From: Humulus lupulus | Lineage: Eukaryota > Streptophyta > Magnoliopsida > Rosales > Cannabaceae | Assembly (NCBI RefSeq): GCF_963169125.1 | Contig: NC_084799.1 | Location: forward strand, 66,200,643-66,264,642 | DNA: 64,000 nucleotides | Direction of reading: 5' to 3' | Shown here: in pieces, positions 34,108 through 45,205 of the stretch | Numbering within the stretch: position 1 is the stretch's first letter | Layout of the letters: every line of letters starts with the position of its first letter | Program-made: the position numbers and the translations under genes | Notes under the pieces: generated by a model | What the model saw: only the letters and a program-made list of their open reading frames with translations | Databases searched by the model: none | What the model was told of the DNA's origin: nothing

Positions 34108-36600
34108 TTTTGGGAATAGTGCCCTTAAAGCAATTGTAGTTGACAAATGTTTTAAATGAAATAAATAATTGAATTGAATTATTATATATATAGACCATGT
34201 CCGATACTATATGATAATATTAAGTGAATATCAGAAAATTCCAAAGTTTATCTATGTGGTCTTAATCTCATATTGGTATGGGAGGATCGAGATTAAGATA
34301 ATAAACTTAAATAGTTCGCAGTAAAATAAAGTTATGGAATCCTTATATTAATTACTCCTAGTACGGTCCACTAGTATTATGAATACATGTGACCTAGATC
34401 CGGGTTACTAATGTAGTAGGACACTTTAGTGGAGGTACTTTGCATGCTGAGAGTATGTAGAACTAGACCAGATGTGATTTGTTAATACCTGTTTAAACAC
34501 TGTTTCATAGTATTAATCAAACACATTAAACGATTATCATATAGACGATGACCTTAATCCTGAGGTTACTATGAACTCCTATATATGTCATCTGATCCTT
34601 TGATTCATGTGTTAAGGTTTGTCAGAATGATCAGGCTAAGAGCAATTGTTTTGGGGACTCAATGATGTATATGGCTAGGACGTAGTTTAACAGATATGGA
34701 ATCTATACATTCTTATGGATTGAATAATGGTTCCCTATTGGGTTGACTTTTGGAACTGAAAAGGTTATGAGCGCTCACGTCACAAATTTGTTGTGATACA
34801 ACCTTCACTAGTAAAGTCAATGGTACTCTAGGAACAAGATATAGCTAGAAGGGTAAAGCGGTAATTTTATTCCCTTTTAATTATGAACCATTAACAGAGG
34901 ATTAACGTTGTATGTAATGATTATATCAATGGACACTTTATTCTTAATAAAGTACTCAGTAAATATATGTCTATAATTATCAAGAGTTCAATTTCATATT
35001 TTTAGTGGAGTAATCATGGGATTAATAAATATGATTATTTAATCAAAGAGCTTTGATTAATAATGTAATATTTATTGGAGCTTGATATTATAGTTCCATA
35101 GGTCTCCTAGTAACTCTATCAACACCACATCAAGGTAAGTTGATACAAGGGTATAACTGTAATTTAGGAATTTGAGAAGAATTTTGTTCTTCAGGTCAAG
35201 TATGCAAGTATATGATAATTGAGGTTGAATAATTCATTTGAAATTAATTATTAATCTTCAAAAATATATTTATTAATTTAAATATATAAAATTTTGAATT
35301 TCATATATATATAAATTAATTAATTAATTTTTGAAATTAATTATTTTATTTGAGTGGGAGAAAATAAAATTGGTAAGTAAAAAATAGTTTTTGATTTATT
35401 GAATTTTAAAAGATGATGATCGTCAATTTGAATTTTGAATTTTGAATTTTGAATTTTGAATTTAAATTTTGAAGTATGGTTGTCATCTTTTCCTTAAAAA
35501 GATTAACACCTTATTTTGTGGGAGATTGGTTTTAATTATGTAGCGCACCAATTTTTTTATTTTATAATTTTGTACTTGGTTTTATTTAATTGTTAAGTGT
35601 TATGAATTATTTTATTTAATTATTTGAATTGTTTGTTAGAAATTGTGTGTATTTAATTGTTATTATTTTTATTTATTTATTAATTTATTTTGTGAATAAA
35701 ATGAGCTTTGATTGAATGTACCAATGTGCATGGTAAGTAGAGATGCACCTTAGTAATTAAGTGTGTGCATCAATTTGAATTTAGAATTTAAATTTTGAAA
35801 TATGATTGTCATATTTTCCTTAAAAAGATTAATAACTTATTTTGTGGGAGATTGATTTAGTTAAATAATTAAATAAAAGAAAAATACAAAATCCCTGAGA
35901 AAGGAATAGCAGTACACGCCTGACACATTCCAAAGACTGTGCCATGAGTGTACCACTATACAAATATTGTATAGTTAGACATTTACCTAAAATCAAATCC
36001 TATCATCATTATTATATTATTTTATATTACTATTATTATTAAGAATGATAAGGTAACATAAATCTCTATATATATGATATAGAAGAAGAAAAAAAAACAA
36101 CAATAACAAAACAACACAATACACAATTCAGAATAGTTCTTAGAGTTTTTGTCAGACAAAACTCTCTCTCTCTCTCTCTTTCTTCTTCTTTATTCTAGCC
36201 ATTCTCAGACCATAATCCAAGTTCTCATGTGTTGAGAAATACTTGTAATTCCTAAAATACAAACTCATGTTCTCTATGTGCCCACACACATCTTGAGGTG
36301 TAGAGAACACTCCGGAAGATCGTGGTTTGAGTTCTCCAAGCTTTGGATTGGAAGATCGATAAAAATACGGAAAGACTCAAGGACACTTGATAGACTTCAA
36401 GAGGTAAAAGTTTATGTTCTTGATTTTTTTTATGTTTATATATATAAATTTATTGTATATTATATATATATATATATATATGTTGCATGATTAATAGTAT
36501 TGTATGATAATATTTCTGGATTGTTTTCTTGGTCATATAAATTTTTTATATGATTATTGAAAAAATTTGTATGTTGTTATGTTGTTCATAAAAAACAACA
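34108..36600 (+). mobile_element. 3' LTR of the copia
   Basis: Follows the polypurine tract AAGTGGGAGA. It starts as a mutated TGTTGGGAATAG and ends AAAACAACA, a matching short inverted repeat. It contains a heptamer run TTTGAAT (35421-35463), an internal duplication (35390-35530 versus 35750-35870), a (CT)n run at 36163-36180 and an (AT)n run near 36457-36480. Confidence 0.7.
35390..35870 (+). repeat. Heptamer run and internal LTR duplication
   Basis: Six TTTGAAT-like heptamers at 35421-35463. The block from CAATTTGAATTT through TTATTTTGTGGGAGATTG occurs at about 35424-35530 and again at about 35772-35866. The copied segment ends in a purine-rich GTGGGAGATTG that resembles the element's own polypurine tract. 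Confidence 0.7.
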
Positions 36601-36654
36601 TTGGGCCCACCACGCGCAAAGTTTTTGCTGCGTGCTCTGATTGGTTTTCCAATA

Positions 36655-37200
36655 GCAGATCCTCTGGAAACACATCCAGAAACTCACACACCAATCTGGT
36701 CTGTCCTGGTCCCACTGGCACGACCTGAGTGGTATCCACCACACTAGCTAAGAACCCCATGCATCCCCATGCAGTAGGTCTCTAGCTCTAAGTATAGATA
36801 TCATAGATATACGAGGTCCATGCATAGTGCCAACGAACACAAATGGGTCCTCACTCTCAGGCTCAAAGGTTACCATCTTCTTTCTGCAATCTATCGTTGC
36901 CCCATACTTCTCCAGCCAGTCCATACCCAAAATTATGTCAAAGTCGGTCATAACTAACTCTATCAAGTTAACTGACAACTTCTTGCCATCCACTGTCACT
37001 AGTAGTGATCTAACCTATCTCTTGGAAACCACTAACTCCCTAGTAGGTAGCATAGTACCAAACCCCATAGGATAAAAGTCACATTGTCTACACAATCCAT
37101 CTATAATCCTACTAGAAACAAAAGAGTGTGTAGCACCCAAATCAATCAAAACATTATAAATGGGCCCAGCACTAAAAAGCTGACTTGTAACCACCGAAGG
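36655..37200 (-). pseudogene. Tekay protease
   Basis: Aspartic protease that would cut the Gag-Pol polyprotein. The minus strand shows LIDLGATHSFVS near 37150, where the active-site triad D-S-G has become D-L-G, explained by one CpG transition in a TCG codon. Then comes a premature TAG at 37015-37017, then LVMTDFDIILGMDWLEKYGA (36900-36960), typical of Del/Tekay, and CEFLDVFPEDL at the linker to RT (about 36665-36695). The protein is cut before RT. Confidence 0.85.
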
Positions 37201-38395
37201 ACTATCCTCGGCCGTGTGCCTGGGTCAAGGTGAATACCCGAGCTGGCGTTTGGCTGTCCACCTTCTTGAGCTCTTCCTTTCTATCTTTCAGGCAGTTCTT
37301 CTTCAAGTGTCCCACATTCCCACAGACGAAGCAGGCCTTCGCCCGACATTCCCCAATATGGCGCCTCCTGCAACGAGTACACTCTGGGAATGTCTTCCAG
37401 GTCTCACCGCCACCCTAGCGACCTATCTGTATGCCTCGTGGCCTCCTATTTGGCCCTAGAGTTGAAACTGTATCTAGAGTCTTTCTCTTTTGGTTACTGT
37501 GGCCTCCGCCCCTACCAAAGCCTACAAATGGAGGTCCCGGCCTCCTAGAATCCCATATGGCCACATTCTCACGCTAAATCTTGTTCTCTGCACTCTCAGC
37601 TATGAGCATCTTCTCCACAGCCTGTGCATAGGTAGTCACCCCTGGCACAATAGTAATACGAACATCCCAGGCTATCATAGACTGTAGCCTCTAGAGAAAC
37701 CTCTCTCTCCTAGTCTCATCAGTGGGCACCAAATCCCCGACAAACTTTGCCAATCCGTCGAACTTCAAGGCATAATCAGTCACTATCATGTTGCCCTAAA
37801 GTAACTTACTAAACTCTTCAGCCTTCGCAGCTTTAACTGCATCATTGTAGTATTTCTCATTGAACAAAGTTTTGAATTCTTCCCAATCCATAGTGTTTAC
37901 TGCTCTGGTCTGGGATACCACCTCACACCATATTTGGGCATCCTCCCAAAACATGTAAGTGGTGCCGGCCACTCTCTCATTACCACCTACCCTCATGAAA
38001 TCCAGCATGGTGGTTATCATAGTCATCCATTGCTCAGCCTTCAGTGGGTCTGGGCTGCCCTAAAAAACTAGAGGGTATTGTTTTCTAAACCTCTCATACA
38101 GAGGTTCCTATCTATCTCCCTTGCCTGGGGCTATACTACCGCTGGTACCCCTGGATGTAACACTATCGGTTGTAAGTTCCCTGCTGGAACCTGTTGTTGT
38201 CTCAAGAGGCGAATCTCATCTTCCTGCCTCTGTAACCTGGCTTGCATATCAGCAAGCACTTGTTGCTATTATTCTGAAGCTGGCGGTGGGGCCTGGCCCT
38301 AGTCATTCTCTTCCTTGGCATGTATCTCTTGGCCAACCAACCTCTTGACCTTCGAGGAAGCATACTGATAACTATCCCAATCTGCATTGATCAAA
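37200..38395 (-). pseudogene. Tekay gag with zinc knuckle
   Basis: Capsid region on the minus strand: TTYMFWEDAQIWCEVV and WEEFKTLFNEKYY (37796-38026), the retrotransposon gag fold, then a linker, then the CCHC zinc knuckle CFVCGNVGHLKKNC (37292-37333) that would bind element RNA. Upstream (38080-38395) are frameshifted remains of the N-terminal part. At least three frame changes and several stops. Confidence 0.85.
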
Positions 38396-38454
38396 TCGAC
38401 TGTTAGGTAAGTAATACCTCTTGCCGCCTGACTGTCCAAGACCGAACAAACAAA

Positions 38455-38790
38455 CAAATGCTAACAAGCATGCCCATACATAATATACTCAATCATGGTG
38501 CTAATAAGCACTTCCTGATATTCATCAACAAATAACAATGCTAATAAGCATTTATGGCATTCATAAGCAATTAACAATGCAAATAAGCATGTTCAAGCAT
38601 TTATACATGTATAGCAATGCTAATAAGCATGTTCTTTAATCCTTGCCAGTATTAACAGTGCTAATAAGAATTCCCTGGCCTATATGCAATTAACAACGCA
38701 AATAAGCACATTCTGACCTACATGTCCATATAGCAATGCTAATAAGCGGTTCATTTGCCTTCATAAGCAATAACAATACTAATAAGCATG
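38455..38790 (-). repeat. 40-bp tandem array in the Tekay leader
   Basis: Nine copies of CTAATAAGCA or close variants at 38461, 38501, 38541, 38580, 38620, 38661, 38699, 38739 and 38779, a very regular 38-41 bp period. It lies between PBS and gag, the untranslated leader of the element's RNA. Confidence 0.9.
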
Positions 38791-38997
38791 TTCTTTATCA
38801 TTCATGCAACAGTCAAGGGCCAGGCCCTAGCAAAATATCTCATGCTCCCTATTCAGGCATGCAGATACGGCATAGACATTTATTTTAAATAGTTAAACAC
38901 TTAATCACATAAGTAATTACCAAAGCCTGAGTCGAGCTTATCTTTAGTGGCAAGTGTACATGCCCGATCAGTCTTCAGGAACCCTTAAACCTTGGCA

Positions 38998-39009
38998 GCA
39001 TTGATACCA
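38998..39009 (-). other. Tekay primer-binding site
   Basis: The minus strand reads TGGTATCAATGC three bases after the 5' LTR, complementary to the 3' end of initiator-Met tRNA apart from two bases. Confidence 0.85.
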
Positions 39010-39012
39010 AGT

Positions 39013-40904
39013 TGTAACGTCCTCCTAATCCAGGGTCGTTACACTGTGTACTTTAAATAGTGTCAGACTTGCTAATCAAGTCGTTTGGTTATAAACATGT
39101 AACTAAGGTTAATGTTAAAGGTTAGGGTTAAAAATTTTGGTCAAGAATGTTGACTTTTCATTTAAAAGCTTCATATATATATGAGATCCCAAATGTTACA
39201 AACAGATGCTTAAAAGGGTATATACAACTCAAAAGTTACAACCAGCCGGCCTAAGCAGCAAAATAAGCGGTACAACCCTAGTTCCTCTGAGATATTATCG
39301 GCCGTGGTGGACGAGCAGCCGCATATGTACACGCCACCACCGAAGCTCTACAACTCATGGCTGGTCTAGCTTTCCTTTTCCCTTACCTGCATAACATAGC
39401 ACCTGTGAGCCAAGGCTCAACAAGAAAACTTAAACATGTTCATGAACAGTAAATGCAGATTCCAAATACATACCTAGCATGTCTAGCAGTAATAACCTAC
39501 TCATGCATGCATACAATTACAAATAAATGATCATTGGATCATTCTGGGGCCCGCTGCCCTGAATAGTTCACCATAGAGTCAACCCAGGGCCCTATGCCCT
39601 AGCTATGTGACCATAAAGCCACCTAGGGCCCTTTCCCTTAACTCTGAGTAACTAGTCATAGAGCTAGCCAAGCGCTTTGTTTTCCAACGACCATAGGGTC
39701 AGCCAACGTAATAGTACGTCCTTGATTGGGCCTAAGCCTCTCGACCAGCGCGCAGCGTGCTATTATTGCCCTTGACTAATAAGTCAAAGCTTTAATCAGA
39801 CATTCAAATGACCAGACAATCAGATACAGATACAGATAAGCATACTTCAGACAATACAAGCATGCATACATATAAATCATGGTATCTTAACCAATCAAAC
39901 ACAAACACAATAATAACCATGTTCCTTAATGTTGTTGAGCCCCGCCTATGCAAACAAGGCAAGCATTCATTAAATAGTTATCCAGACACGGAGCATTTGA
40001 GCATAACCTAAATCATGTTCATTCTTAGGGGTCGAGCCCTAATCATAGTTATAATCAACAACCGGGCCTAGCCCTATTTACATATATCACGTATTGGGTG
40101 CAGTTTTCTTACCTTAGGTCTGAGTGCAAAGTGTATTAAGAATGACCCTCGAGCACGATCCTAGTCCCGAGCCCCTAGCGATAACCTCTGTTGCCCCAAT
40201 CGATGGTAAGTCTTTCCCCAAGCAATCCCGAGCCTAAGCTAGCCTCAATTCCTCCTAAATCGCGAGAATTCCCAAGGAAATTAAGGAAGTGTGTGTAAAC
40301 AAGAGAGAGAAAGAACACTAGAGAGTGAACGTGTTTCCTTTGTGTTTTTTGTATTTGTGAGGTTACTTAGACTCTAAGTAACTCTAAGCAAATCCCGAGG
40401 CTCAGGGTACCAAAAACGTTCCCGAGGGCAAAATGGTCGAAACTCCTAGAATTCCCTTCTAATCTCACTAATACCAAATATATCCTCGAATATTCATTCC
40501 CAATAACCCAGTAATGTACTAGATATCCAAAATACCCCTTGACTCACCCTGAGTTGGGTATTAGGTCTTGTTGTGACTTTCTCGCTAACCTGCTCCCTAT
40601 GATCGTCTCGTGCCGAGTAACCCAAATATATCCATATACAATAATGTGGTTTCACACATATATCACATATATGCCAAATATACATATAATGTGCCAAATT
40701 ACGAAAATTTCCATTCTAATAAGAAGCGGGCACACATGCATATTTAATACATATAAACACGCATATCTAGTCATATTATCATATAACTCACATAATCACG
40801 TAATTACACGCATATATATCACATAAACATATAATTTCCATAAATTGTCATCGTGGCCCCCCAATCAAGGTCCTAAGCCTTATTAGGTAAATTGGGATAT
40901 TACA
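39013..40904 (-). mobile_element. 5' LTR of the Tekay
   Basis: 1892 bp, TGTAACGTCC at the left and GATATTACA at the right in plus-strand reading, bounded on one side by the PBS and on the other by the duplication CCGAC. It is the intact reference copy for the interrupted 3' LTR. Confidence 0.9.
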
Positions 40905-41014
40905 CCGACCCCACCCGATACCATTTTGGACGGGTTCGGTATTAACTTCTCCCACCCAAAACCCAAAAAACCTGAACCCGACAAACCCGCCCGATGTGCA
41001 GCCCTAACTGAGTC

Positions 41015-41112
41015 AATGTGATTAATTCTTTGCCTCCAATATTTCTCATTTTTCTCAAGAAAACAATTCAATTTTCTTTCCACACTTTTAACAGACCTCC
41101 AAATCCAAAGGC
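41015..41112 (-). pseudogene. LINE pol, piece 1 (most N-terminal)
   Basis: The minus strand reads SVERKLNCFLEKNEKYWRQR, the block before RT in plant L1 elements (usually ...LLxxEExYWxQR). It ends at the hAT duplication; the reading resumes at 21012, 20 kb away. Beyond about 41112 LINE similarity fades. Confidence 0.7.
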
Positions 41113-41336
41113 TATGTGGATTTTCTCACACTAATTTTAATGAAATTAATTTGAGCACTAATAACTATGTTTTTTTATTCAAAAGTTTATTGTCATGTCA
41201 CGCAATATATATACATATTCCAAAATTAAAATGAGAGAGACAACTTCTTTTTATTTCTTTCCTTTTTTCATTAAAAACTTCATTGCCTGCTAAGCATAAC
41301 ACAATTATCAATTAGACAAAGACAAAGAAAATAAAG
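41113..41336. other. Spacer, nothing recognised
   Basis: AT-rich single-copy-looking DNA with no frame or repeat that I can identify. Confidence 0.5.
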
Positions 41337-41912
41337 TGTGAAGATTGTGACTTCTTTCCGCAACCAATCAAAAGATTAGTAAAATAACAGCTCACAGTAG
41401 TTTGCTATTTTTAGTTGCATCTACGTTTTCTCCAGTTGCATCTGCGTGGACAACAGTAATTCGTAACAAAATAACTAATTGTTGTTAGTTACAGTTAGTT
41501 TCTGTTTGTCTCTTTAGTTCTTGTATCTCGACCATATATATAATTTTAGGCCTGATCAACCTAAGATGAATTCAATTTCTGAGAGTTTTGGCTGAGAGTA
41601 AGACCTGTGTTGTAATACTCAAGTGAGAGAGTGTTTCAAGAGAAGTTGAATGAGTGTTGTTGTAATCTTGAGAGCTTGGAGGGTGTAATCTAGTTTCAGA
41701 TATAGTGGATTTGACTTAGGCATTGCTGCCTAGCCTTGGATGTAGGATCAACCAAACTGGTTGTATCTGAACCAAGTATTCTTGGTGTTCTTTCTTTTGT
41801 GTTTTACTTTTGATTATTTTGGGTTTATTTAAATTGTCTATTACTTGTTTTTCTTTGTTGCTATTCTTTATGCACTGTATTAGCTGTGTTGTGCATGTAC
41901 TAATCCCCAACA
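41337..41912 (+). mobile_element. Short solo LTR (copia-like)
   Basis: 576 bp starting TGTGAAGATTG and ending CCCCAACA, with the perfect duplication TAAAG (41332-41336 and 41913-41917). TATATATA lies at 41534-41543. No internal region. Confidence 0.85.
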
Positions 41913-41917
41913 TAAAG

Positions 41918-42640
41918 TAACCATTTCGTTGGCACGAGTTAATTACATTATTTATTTGTTTGCATTTGATGATTGTGCTTGGACAATGCACAATTCCATT
42001 CATGAATCTTAGCCACTAGTGTACGTACCACTTCCTTTTAATCAAAACCTTATTAAATCTCTTATTTTTTCTGAATCTGACTTATAATTAAAAATTCTTT
42101 TTATCATGTTACATGGAGAGTTTTTTTAATTAACTAATTAATTAATAATAATATTATTATTCGTTTGTGGTTCATGACCATTATCTATATGGAATAATTA
42201 CATCTCCCACCTTCAACCGTATATATATATATATATATATATGTTGACGTTAGTTTTAATTTTTTTTTTTTTGTCTTTGAATTCAGGTATACGGTTTTCC
42301 CCAATTATTTTTTTTACCTTTGTTTTAATAATAAAAGTAATAATAATTATAGTTACTACCTTCAATAAAATAAAATAAAGTAGATTAATTTATTTTTATT
42401 TAAAATAAATGTATTTATTAATATTAAAATTAATATTTATACAATTACTCAAAAAATAAATAAATATTTAAACAAGTTACAATATGTTGTTAATTAAAAT
42501 TAATATTAATACAATATACAGTTAAAGATAATCACACTATTATTATTCTTTCTAAAAATATTATATATTTTTAAAATCATAGCTAGTCAAATCTCAACAC
42601 TCAATGTTAAACCAAAATCATAATCTAATCTAAGTTTCAA
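41918..42640. other. AT-rich spacer
   Basis: AT-rich DNA with a (TA)n run at about 42222-42242. No gene or element recognised. Confidence 0.5.
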
Positions 42641-43260
42641 GTTTTGTTACAAAAATATATTTAAAGTTAATAAATTAGTTTTGTAAATCTTTGTTATAAT
42701 CATGTTAAATAAATTTATAAATATTTATGTAAATGTGAGTTACAAAAATAAACTTTTTAGTTGTGAAATTAGTTTTGTAAATTGTTGTTACAAAAATGTA
42801 AAACTTATTTAAAAAAAATATTGTATTTCACCACTATATTCAATAAAGTGTTTTATAAATAATGAATATCTTAAATTTGTATTTTTAAGTTGAATAGCAT
42901 AAATATGTTGGTTCATATAATTTTTGATACAATATTGTAACAATATGAAAAAGTATAATATTTTTATGTATATTTTGTTTATGATTTCTTAACTATAAAA
43001 TATTTTCGTAAATGTTAGTTACAAAAATATATTTCTTAGTTGTAAAACTAGATTTGTAAACCATTGTTACAAAAATAAAAAAAATTAGTTACGAATTTGT
43101 TTGTAAGTTTTATTTTCAAAAAAAAAAATTACAATTCTATAACTAATTTTGTAAATATTATTTACAAACATGTAACAGTTATTTACAAGTTTGTAACAGA
43201 AATTTACTAGTTTGTAAACGTTGATCACAAAAAAATATATTTTACAACTTTTATTTATGA
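42640..43260. repeat. Diverged GTTACAAAAAT / TTGTAAA repeats
   Basis: Repeated AGTTACAAAAATA and TTAGTTGTRAAA blocks. A clear direct pair lies at about 42736-42803 and 43015-43080 (about 280 bp apart), with further degraded copies. It may be the body of an old non-coding element. Confidence 0.55.
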
Positions 43261-44055
43261 TTTTGTCACTCCGTAATTACACTTTTGTCATTCCGTATTT
43301 TTATCCAAAAATTCTGTATTTTTGTGATGTACCGTATTTTTCAATTTTTTTTTAACTTTTAGTGTATTTTTGTAAATTTCTCATTCTATATAGGAGCTAA
43401 TAAACAAAATTAATAAAGCTACATTATTTTGTAAGGATTATCGAATTTTCTAACAGCTATTTTAAGGAAATAAAATTGTGCAACTTGAATTGGCAAAGCA
43501 AAGTCACTTTCGCTTTCAATTCATTATAGAATTACAAGTGGAACAAGACGTGAAGCCAATCTCTACTGTATGGTCCACGAAATATATAAAATTACTAAAT
43601 AAGGGGTTTCACTTTCACGTTAACAAAAAAAAAGTCAAATTAATAGAATAAAGGCTCCAAAAAAAATAATAATAATTAGGAGTTTCAAATAATATATGTA
43701 ATATATCTATACAATAAAAGGCCAAATCAATAGAAAATAGATTATTTCCCATGAATCACGAAGAATTGGTATGAAAAACCAGACAATTCTAATTCTTAAC
43801 ATATTCTAATAAATAAATAAAATGATTTAGTCGTACGCATGAAAAGTCTGAATAAACGATTTATAAAAAGGAAAAAAAAACCCAAAAGAATTGACAATTA
43901 CGAACATGCAGAGAGAGTCAAAACTATTTACACGAAGTGAGTGATTGATATATAATTATAATAAAATCAAAGTGATACTAATAAATATAAATAACTCGAA
44001 TTAGTATGGTTAGCTTAGTACATTTTGATTTTATTTTAATGGCCGCCTTGATGGG
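43261..44055. other. AT-rich spacer
   Basis: No recognised feature. The less biased stretch 43440-43620 has no open frame of note. Confidence 0.5.
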
Positions 44056-44058
44056 CCG

Positions 44059-44082
44059 TACGTTAACGTTAACGTTAACGTC
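44059..44082. repeat. (CGTTAA)n self-complementary microsatellite
   Basis: About three and a half CGTTAA units, forming a perfect palindrome that could extrude as a hairpin. It lies about 35 bases upstream of a TATA-like box. Confidence 0.85.
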
Positions 44083-44084
44083 GT

Positions 44085-44210
44085 TTATTTGGGACCTTTG
44101 AACAAGTTTTGACTCTATATATGCAGAGCCCGTTTCTTAGCTTCCCACGTGCCCTTCTACCTTGTCATCTACCATTCCTCAATTTCTCATCATTTTTTAT
44201 TTGGACTCTC
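44085..44210 (+). promoter_or_regulatory. Promoter-like stretch without a gene
   Basis: TATATATG at 44116-44123 is followed by CCACGTGCC (a G-box CACGTG) and a pyrimidine-rich leader-like run with TTTCTCATCA. No start codon with a sustained frame follows, so it may be an orphaned promoter or chance. Confidence 0.3.
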
Positions 44211-44267
44211 TCTATTAAAAAAAAATAATAAAAAAGATATATAATTATGTAAAAGTTATGGAGAAAA

Positions 44268-44597
44268 TTAGGGTACATGCGGCACATTGGTGTATTTTTT
44301 ATTATTTTCAATAAGTAAATAATTATAATTATTAAAAAAAACTCAAAATAATTTACTGTATAAAAAGTAAAATTTAAATATTATGCTTAATATAATTTTT
44401 TTTCTTTTATATGTATGTAAATCATCTTTTTGATATTATGTTTAAATAGTAAATTATTCAAAATTTATTAAAAATTTAAAAAAAATTATAAATAATTACA
44501 ATATATATTCTAAATATAAAATATAAAATTATAATTATTTAAGTATCGAAATAGAAAAACTGTGCACCAATGTGCCTCATTTTCACGGGTGCATTAT
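44268..44597. mobile_element. MITE-like element
   Basis: Inverted ends: the left reads GCGGCACATTGGTGTA (from 44279) and the right, reverse-complemented, reads GAGGCACATTGGTGCA. The inside is AT-rich with no coding capacity. The duplication was not resolved. Confidence 0.5.
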
Positions 44598-45017
44598 AGA
44601 ATCAGCCAAAACTATATTATATATATATACTAGATACAAAAAATGTACAATATGCGTATTTGCTTAGTTTTATTTATAAAATTTATTAATTATTTTTATT
44701 AAATTTATATTAATGTCATATCAATTTTGAAATAAATATATAATTTTAATTAAATAATTTATTTATTTTTGTTTAAGTTTATGTTTGTTCTAGTTTTTTA
44801 ATTTAGTAGTGAAAATAAAAAATTATATATTATATATTTAATGTAATATTAAATATTATACATAGATTTTAAATTTAAGTTTCTTGCTAGTTTTTAAAAA
44901 AAAATGTTACTAATTCACAATAGATTATATTATATGTTTAATATGATATTATTCTAGTAAGTGAGTTTAAGTTTAATTAAATTTTATTTAAATTATAAAA
45001 CGTATGATTTTATTATT

Positions 45018-45205
45018 TTTAAATAATTATCATTGTAAAATATCTCAAAAATATCATATTTTAATTTATTTAATTATTTATTATTTAAAAATAATTATTA
45101 TTATAAAATATCTGAAAAATATCATATTTTAATTTGTTTAATTATCTATTATTTTTAAATATTATTATTGTAAAATATCTCAAAAATATTTCTTTTTAAT
45201 TTTTT
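45018..45205. repeat. About 75-bp tandem repeat, three copies
   Basis: AT-rich units containing GTAAAATATCTCAAAAATAT and ATCATATTTTAATTT. Three successive copies with small differences. Confidence 0.7.

Larger units (their letters stand above)
31440..36600 (+). mobile_element. Ty1-copia 3' half in the Tekay RT gap
   Basis: Plus-strand copia DNA: degenerate RT and RNase H (32601-34095), polypurine tract (34096-34107) and 3' LTR (34108-36600). Its 5' part and 5' LTR are missing. It replaces the Tekay RT core, so insertion was accompanied or followed by deletion. About 55 unassigned bases (36601-36655, GGGCCCACCACGCGC...) separate the LTR end from Tekay protease sequence. The solo LTR at 31563 is nested in it. 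Confidence 0.7.
21638..40904 (-). mobile_element. Ty3-gypsy chromovirus (Tekay/Del), nested host
   Basis: Perfect CCGAC duplication at 21633-21637 and 40905-40909. In minus-strand order: 5' LTR (39013-40904), PBS (38998-39009), leader with a 40-bp array, gag with zinc knuckle (37200-38395), protease (36655-37200), a gap where RT is missing, end of RT and RNase H (30610-31437), integrase and chromodomain (24560-25830), polypurine tract (24528-24545) and 3' LTR (21638-24527). Its 19.3 kb include one reversed copia fragment, two nested solo LTRs and another copia. LTRs differ by very roughly 10% by eye, so it is old. Confidence 0.85.
21013..41006. mobile_element. hAT-like element carrying a nested Tekay
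   Basis: The left end is TAGAGGTGCACATATGG; the right end, reverse-complemented, is TAGGGCTGCACATCGGG. The 8-bp flanks are AATGAGTC (21005-21012) and ACTGAGTC (41007-41014), seven of eight matching, the duplication size of hAT elements. Without the Tekay (21638-40904) and its duplication, only about 720 bp remain (21013-21637 and 40910-41006), full of CCCGACCC/GGGTCGGG motifs plus a proline/serine-codon-rich stretch at 21260-21480. There is no transposase, so it is non-autonomous. Confidence 0.75.

Noticed and set aside
21638..40904. Integrated pararetrovirus (caulimovirid) sequence
   Set aside because: The RNase H and protease belong to an element with LTRs, PBS, integrase and chromodomain, which caulimovirids lack; no movement or coat protein motif seen.
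41337..41912. Cassandra-type TRIM with a 5S rRNA promoter
   Set aside because: The size fits, but no 5S A-box/C-box sequence is present in the LTR.
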